Source: Bradyrhizobium mercantei
GTDB lineage: Bacteria > Pseudomonadota > Alphaproteobacteria > Rhizobiales > Xanthobacteraceae
Assembly: GCF_001982635.1 (NCBI RefSeq)
Contig: NZ_MKFI01000013.1
Coordinates: 36,009-100,008, forward strand
Reading direction: 5' to 3'
DNA length: 64,000 nucleotides
The stretch's first letter is position 1. The number at the start of each line of letters is the position of its first letter. This document shows, piece by piece, positions 59,574 to 64,000 of the stretch. Below the pieces are notes generated by a model. It saw only the letters and a list, made by a program, of their open reading frames with translations. It had not been told where the DNA came from and ran no database searches. A program made the position numbers and the translations under genes.

Positions 59574-59624
59574 ATTGATATCGGATCAAATGCGAACGCC
59601 ATCCGAGCGCACCATAAACCCACA
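59574..59624. repeat. direct repeat B flanking the RTX/T1SS module
   Basis: The second copy of the 51-bp repeat at 51704-51754 (44/51 identical by eye). It lies 100 bp beyond the tRNA-like fragment, on the far side of the type I secretion genes. Confidence 0.7.
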
Positions 59625-59704
59625 ACGAGCCTCAAGCCCGCTTAAGCCCAAAATCATAGTTCAGGTGAAAATAGTCCGTGTTAACCGTGCGACCATCGGG
59701 GCCC

Positions 59705-59845
59705 GACCGGATCAGGCTTGTCCTTGACGCCGAACGCGACATCGGAATCCAGATACTGGTCGCCGGCCACAAATACATGCGTCACCAGCCGGGCGAGGAA
59801 ATCATGAAATGCCACATGGCTGGCCCTCCAGGGATGCCGGGCTTG
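59705..59845 (-). pseudogene. intradiol ring-cleavage dioxygenase fragment
   Basis: Two adjoining minus-strand frames together spell an intradiol dioxygenase segment: PGIPGGPAMWHFMISSPGW and, after a one-base shift near 59797, LVTHVFVAGDQYLDSDVAFG then VKD. The order HF-x-SxPG-x-LVTHxFxxGDxYLDSDxxFGVKD is that of catechol/hydroxyquinol 1,2-dioxygenases, and the metal-ligand region upstream is gone. A gene relic. Confidence 0.6.
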
Positions 59846-60266
59846 CGCTCCCAGCTTTTTTGCCGACCGGGCCATCGTGCGGGTCCGGAAAACGGCCGAC
59901 CCATGTCTGCTCCGTCGGAGCTGCGGCCGGCCTGAGGCCGCTTCAAACTTATGGGTCTGGGCTCATCGCGCGGCCAGCTATAGCTGGATAGATGTGAGTT
60001 GGACGGGGCAAGGCAATTGGCGGCGAGCCGGTCGTGGCGCGTCACCATCCGACGGCAATTGCTTGATCTCGTTGAAACCGCTCGACCTGGGTGCCGGAAT
60101 TACGGCTGGGCGGTCAAACACAACGTAGCCCGCCAGTAAGTAGCTTGGTCCCTTTCAATCTACGTAGACTTGTTATCTCTGAGCTTTTCTATTCATGACT
60201 GGGCGCCGACAATAGCGAAGACGAAGCAACTGCCATCGCTCAGACTTGAGCTTGTTTCAAGAGCCG

Positions 60267-60770
60267 TCAGCCAGCAGGGCCCGCGAACAGAATGAGGTTG
60301 CCGTTAGGATCAAGAACGATGAAGTTCCTTGCGCCCCAAGGTTCTTTCTTGAGTCCTTGATGGAAGGTCACGCCAGCGGATTGGAACTCCAAGAAGAGTT
60401 GCTTGATCTCTGCTGCGGTATCCACAGTAATCGAGGCTGACAAAAGTTGTTCGCGCTGGCGATTGTCCCCGACAAAGACGGGCTCGCAAACAAGCCGCAA
60501 GCAAAGCCGCGCACGATCGCGCCTAACCATGCCGTAAAACGGCGGATCGCCGTATACAAAGTCGGCTGTAAAGCCGAGTTTTGACGTGAAGAAATCGCTC
60601 GAGGTCCTGACGTCAGCGACATAGAGCTGAGCCTCGGTCCCGTTGAGTATCGGAGCTGTCGCTGCCTGTTTTACTTCAGTGCTCATGGCTGGGGTTCCTA
60701 CCTTAAGCGCGTGCCATCCCTCGAAGCCCAATTGGCGAGCGACAAGCTCTTGCGCTTGGCACCGCCCCAC
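60267..60770 (-). CDS. VOC/glyoxalase-family protein with vestigial N-terminal domain
   Basis: A VOC-fold protein: ILNGTEAQLYVADVRTSSDF, FFTSKLGFTADFVYGDPPFY, then TVDTAAEIKQLFLEFQSAGV and ARNFIVLDPNGNLILFAGP, as in glyoxalase I/fosfomycin-resistance type proteins. With the GTG at 60770 it is 167 aa; with the ATG at 60686 (after GGTAGG) it is 139 aa and contains the VOC domain alone. The preceding AQELVARQLGFEGWHALK is the end of the same helical domain seen in the 20871 protein, cut off upstream by a stop. Substrate unknown. Confidence 0.65.
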   Translation of the reverse strand: MGRCQAQELVARQLGFEGWHALKVGTPAMSTEVKQAATAPILNGTEAQLYVADVRTSSDFFTSKLGFTADFVYGDPPFYGMVRRDRARLCLRLVCEPVFVGDNRQREQLLSASITVDTAAEIKQLFLEFQSAGVTFHQGLKKEPWGARNFIVLDPNGNLILFAGPAG

Positions 60771-61553
60771 AGCACGCGATCGCCGTTCTCATAACTCTTG
60801 ATTGTGTTCTCGACGATTGGTCGACGAGACCGAGTTAAATGTTGCGTGAGACAAGAGGTCGAAAGCACACGAACGGCATTCGCGGAATGAAGCTTATGGA
60901 ACGTGTCCGTCCCCTGAGGAAGGGTGAGCGAAGAGGCCGACGTACTTCTTTGGTTAGAGGCACCGGAGCTTTCAGGGCGAAAAATTTTCGAGCCGGAGTG
61001 TTCTAGTCGCCCCCAGGGGATCGGCGCCCGGTCGGGCAGCCAGGTGCCGAACTGCTTCAGCACCGTGCAGGCCAATTGCACGATCAGGCGCTGTCCTCGC
61101 CGGCCTGGGCGGAACGAGTCGAGTACAAAAACAACCGACCGATCATCCGGCGGAAGGCCGCTGTGCGCGCAAGCTCGCCCTTGGGATCCGGCACCAGCAT
61201 CGATCCCGGATGAACGTAGAGGCTCGGCTCCAGTACCGTCGAAGTCTGTCGGGCGCGCCCGCGATCGTGACTATCGGCCGGTCGTCGAGGTGGCAAACTT
61301 GCCCAGCGATCTGCCCCGGAACCGCGGACAGAGCGATTGTGCTAAACATCCACGTTACTAAACACATTGATAAACATCACGGAGGATCATAACCGTCGAC
61401 GAACGCGGCAGGAGTCTCGCAATTTATAGCATATGGACAATCAACCCACCGGGCGGTGTGCTTAACTGATAATTTAGTGAAAAATCATATGCTGAACTTA
61501 TCGCTCGTCACCTTCGCGATTCCACTGCGCGAATCTCCTACCGGGACCTATCG
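60771..61553. other. 783-bp region without a supported gene
   Basis: On the minus strand, overlapping frames (61367-61084) give scraps such as IALSAVPGQIAGQVCHLDD and HPGSMLVPDPKGELARTAA, suggesting a frameshifted relic of a secreted protein. The AT-rich 61400-61553 part should contain the promoter of the chemotaxis gene. Confidence 0.4.
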
Positions 61554-63548
61554 ATGAAGCAATTTTCAGCGCTGCTCGGCGCCAGCTCGATTACGCTGCG
61601 CATTTATCTCGGCTTTGGTACCCTGCTGGTTCTCCTCGCGATGATCGCGGGCTGCGGCTGGATGCAGGTGAGAAGCACAGCAGGACTGTTCGAGGGCTAT
61701 GCGGCGTCCGCCGGTGTCGTCGAAGGAGCGAACCGCCTGCAGATGCTGGTTGGTGATCTGCAGCGGGCCACCAGCGAATTCATCGCTGTGGGGGCACCGG
61801 AGAAGAAGGTCGAAGTGACACAGCGGGCGGAAGCCGTCAGCAAGCATCTCGAAGTGCTCGGGGAGCAGATTGCCGACCCGGTGCAGCAGCAGCATGTCCT
61901 GACCATCCGCGAATTGAACAAGAAGGTCGGCGAAAACCTCTTGACGCTTTATGAGCGCGTCACGCTGCGGCAGGAGGTGGAGGATGGTCTAAACTATGAC
62001 GATCGGGACATCCGCAAAGCGCTCGGAGGCTTGATCGGCGGCGGCAAGGGTGATTACGGAACCGTGCTCGACCGTTATCTGGGTGCCCGGACTTCCACCT
62101 TTCGCTTCGCCACCAGCGGCAAGGACGAACAAAAGGTCCGCGCCGAGCTCGCCAAGGTCGCCGAACTCGGTGCCAAATTCGCCTCTGAAGTGAAGGGCGA
62201 CGACGATCTTAAGGATTCTTATGACGACTTCGTTGGCGCTCTGAAGCGCTATGTGGAAGACTTCGGCCGGTTGTCCAATGCGGTGGCCAAACGCCAAGAA
62301 CTCGTGGTCACGATCGATCAGCTCAGCGGCAAGATGCGGGCTGCGGCGACTGAGGTCAAGCAAGCTGCGACAACTCTCCAGGACCTCACTCGAGCGTCCG
62401 TAGCGCAGGCCGCAACCGGCGCCAGCGGGTGGATGCTGGTCCTATCCCTGACCTCGTTGGTTTTCGCCGCAATCGTCGGTTTCGCAATTGCCCGCAGCAT
62501 CACTCTGCCGGTGCGCTCGCTTAGCGCAGCGATGCGCCAGCTCGCATCAGGCGATCTCGCGGTCGAGGTGCCGGCTTTGCTGCGCCGCGACGAAATCGGG
62601 CAGATGGCGGCGACCGTGCAGGTATTCAAGGAGAACGCCGAGCGGATCCACGTCCTGCAAGAGGAGAACAAGGCCGGCGAGAAGCGCGCCGAGGCCGAAA
62701 AACGGGCCACCCTGATGCACCTCGCGGACGAGTTCGAAAGCGCCGTGGGTACGATCGTCACGACCGTTTCCTCGTCGTCCGGCCAACTAGAGGCTTCTGC
62801 AGGCACGCTTGCAGGTACCGCGGAGCAGGCGCAGGATCTCGCCACGCTCGTAGCGACGGCTTCGGAGCAGGCATCCATCAATGTGCAATCGGTGGCTTCC
62901 GCCACCGAGGAGCTGTCAGCTTCGATCGGTGAGATCGGCCGTCAAGTCCAGCAGTCGGCGCGGATGGCGAGCGAAGCCGTCGAGCAGGCCCGGGCTACCA
63001 CGGAGAGCGTTGGCGAGCTGTCGAAAGCTGCTGCTCGCATCGGCGACGTCGTTGAGTTGATCAATACGATTGCGGCCCAGACCAACCTGCTGGCTCTCAA
63101 TGCCACCATTGAGGCGGCGCGTGCCGGAGACGCTGGTCGTGGGTTTGCCGTCGTCGCCTCCGAAGTCAAGGCGCTCGCGCAGCAGACTGCGAAGGCGACA
63201 TGCGAGATTGGGGAGCAGATCTCCGGGATCCAGGCTGCAACGCGCTCATCGGTTTCCGCAATTATGGAAATCACGGCAACGATCGAGAAACTATCAGAGG
63301 TGTCGTCCACGATCGCTGCCGCAGTCGAGGAACAGGGAACGGCCACGCTGGAAATCTCCGGCAATGTGCAGCAGGCGTCGCATGGCACGCAGCAAGTATC
63401 TTCAAACATCGTCGATGTGCAGCGCGGGGCGTCAGAAACGGGCCGCTCCTCCTCGATGGTTCTGGCAGCAGCGCGATCGCTTTCGAGCGAGAGCGGGCAT
63501 TTGCGAACCGCGGTCGACCGGTTCCTATCCACGGTTAGAGCGGTGTAG
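61554..63548 (+). CDS. methyl-accepting chemotaxis protein
   Basis: A 664-aa transmembrane receptor. First span at about residues 15-37 (IYLGFGTLLVLLAMIAGCGW), a long helical periplasmic sensor (HBM/four-helix type, ~40-285), second span ~293-315 (VLSLTSLVFAAIVGFAIARS), HAMP (~315-370, LPVRSLSAAMRQLASGDLAV), and the signalling hairpin with NLLALNATIEAARAGDAGRG and FAVVASEVKALAQQT. It relays ligand binding to CheA. No C-terminal NWETF-like methyltransferase tether. Ligand unknown. It is a single gene between accessory DNA and eno. Confidence 0.93.
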   Translation: MKQFSALLGASSITLRIYLGFGTLLVLLAMIAGCGWMQVRSTAGLFEGYAASAGVVEGANRLQMLVGDLQRATSEFIAVGAPEKKVEVTQRAEAVSKHLEVLGEQIADPVQQQHVLTIRELNKKVGENLLTLYERVTLRQEVEDGLNYDDRDIRKALGGLIGGGKGDYGTVLDRYLGARTSTFRFATSGKDEQKVRAELAKVAELGAKFASEVKGDDDLKDSYDDFVGALKRYVEDFGRLSNAVAKRQELVVTIDQLSGKMRAAATEVKQAATTLQDLTRASVAQAATGASGWMLVLSLTSLVFAAIVGFAIARSITLPVRSLSAAMRQLASGDLAVEVPALLRRDEIGQMAATVQVFKENAERIHVLQEENKAGEKRAEAEKRATLMHLADEFESAVGTIVTTVSSSSGQLEASAGTLAGTAEQAQDLATLVATASEQASINVQSVASATEELSASIGEIGRQVQQSARMASEAVEQARATTESVGELSKAAARIGDVVELINTIAAQTNLLALNATIEAARAGDAGRGFAVVASEVKALAQQTAKATCEIGEQISGIQAATRSSVSAIMEITATIEKLSEVSSTIAAAVEEQGTATLEISGNVQQASHGTQQVSSNIVDVQRGASETGRSSSMVLAAARSLSSESGHLRTAVDRFLSTVRAV

Positions 63549-63586
63549 GAAAGGGCGGTCATTTACGACGCCGACGAGTCCCGATA

Positions 63587-63611
63587 GCCCGCGGTTCGAT
63601 CCACCGCGGGC
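63587..63611. terminator. candidate hairpin between MCP and eno
   Basis: GCCCGCGG and CCGCGGGC form a perfect 8-bp stem 39 bp after the MCP stop, between convergent genes. The U-tract is poor. Confidence 0.4.
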
Positions 63612-63651
63612 GGATCGCCACCTCAGCTAGGTCTGGCATCTCGAAAAATCG

Positions 63652-64000
63652 TCATCCGACGCTTCCTCGCACCCAGCGGAATATCGCGGAACGTCCCAGT
63701 TCCTGCTCGATGCGCAGCAGCTGGTTGTACTTGGCGGTACGGTCGGAGCGCGCCAGCGAGCCGGTCTTGATCTGCCCGCAATTGGTGGCGACCGCGAGGT
63801 CGGCGATCGTGGAGTCCTCGGTCTCGCCGGAGCGATGTGACATGACAGCGGTGTAGCCGGCCTTGTAGGCCATCTCGATCGCCGCGAGCGTCTCGGTCAG
63901 CGTGCCGATCTGGTTGACCTTGACCAGGATCGAATTGGCGCGGCCGTGCTTGATGCCGTCGGCAAGCCGGGTGACGTTGGTGACGAACAAATCGTCGCCG
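63652..64000 (-). CDS. eno: enolase, 3' part (5' end outside window)
   Basis: The C-terminal ~116 residues of enolase, which interconverts 2-phosphoglycerate and phosphoenolpyruvate in glycolysis. GDDLFVTNVTRLADGI is open to the window edge; ILVKVNQIGTLTET carries the catalytic Lys, MSHRSGETEDSTIADLAVAT the SHRSGE loop, and QIKTGSLARSDRTAKYNQLL the C-terminal signature. Minus strand, so its start lies beyond base 64000. Confidence 0.95.
   Translation of the reverse strand, partial: GDDLFVTNVTRLADGIKHGRANSILVKVNQIGTLTETLAAIEMAYKAGYTAVMSHRSGETEDSTIADLAVATNCGQIKTGSLARSDRTAKYNQLLRIEQELGRSAIFRWVRGSVG

Larger units (their letters stand above)
59299..60266. other. 968-bp region without an intact gene
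   Basis: Holds the tRNA-like fragment (59420-59473), direct repeat B (59574-59624) and the intradiol dioxygenase remnant (about 59705-59845). The remainder (59850-60266) shows no coding-like frame. Confidence 0.5.

Noticed and set aside
61084..61367. Minus-strand scraps of a secreted protein
   Set aside because: Two overlapping frames, neither with a start or recognisable family; not enough to call even a named pseudogene.

Overview
The window reads as a chromosomal segment of a high-GC alphaproteobacterium, most likely Bradyrhizobium or a close relative (inferred, no search was run). The pointers are several Liv/TRAP/NMT1-type transport genes, enolase and leuA of alphaproteobacterial type, and dispersed GC-rich palindromic repeats of the kind that are frequent in Bradyrhizobium intergenic DNA. 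Nearly all long antisense ORFs are shadows of high-GC coding.

Bases 1-31,400 look like ordinary chromosome. They hold a partial SDR; an Fe-S/SCP2 fusion oxidoreductase behind two palindromic operators; an orphan NMT1-type binding protein; Nudix-like and GST-like proteins; a complete branched-chain-type ABC uptake set (binding protein, LivG, LivF, LivH, LivM) with an overlapping PPK2 polyphosphate kinase; a membrane spermidine-synthase-like protein flanked by two copies of a composite repeat; an Ada-N/AraC regulator; and leuA behind a newly recognised leucine-rich leader peptide and hairpin. Next come a LysR regulator, a large secreted protein, a ClpX-type zinc-finger protein, GNAT and HD proteins. 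A formate dehydrogenase block follows: mobA and fdhD on the minus strand, then moeA, a fused FdsG-FdsB beta subunit, FdsA, and a signal-less ModA-like protein.

Bases 31,400-42,100 hold a membrane-anchored coiled-coil protein divergent from an ExoD-like protein; then the most unusual unit, a minus-strand run of four exported proteins (cyanovirin-type CVNH lectin, Tat-exported CHAT caspase-like protease, unknown secreted protein, Tat-exported CHAP/TIGR02594-like hydrolase); then a dctPQM TRAP transporter and a Spy/CpxP-like LTxxQ protein.

Bases 42,145-63,600 look like accessory DNA: a tRNA-Lys(CTT) with an adjacent tyrosine recombinase coupled to a small DNA-binding-like protein, then about 8 kb of sparse small genes (several under 70 codons), hairpins and gene fragments. 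Next is a module with a winged-helix/TPR regulator, an RTX calcium-binding protein, a type I secretion ABC protein and an HlyD adaptor. This module is flanked by 51-bp imperfect direct repeats, a RidA-like pseudogene on one side, and a D-arm-less tRNA-like fragment and an intradiol dioxygenase fragment on the other. A four-copy 9-bp direct repeat at 10-11 bp spacing lies between the regulator and the RTX gene. A VOC protein, a methyl-accepting chemotaxis protein and the 3' part of eno close the window.
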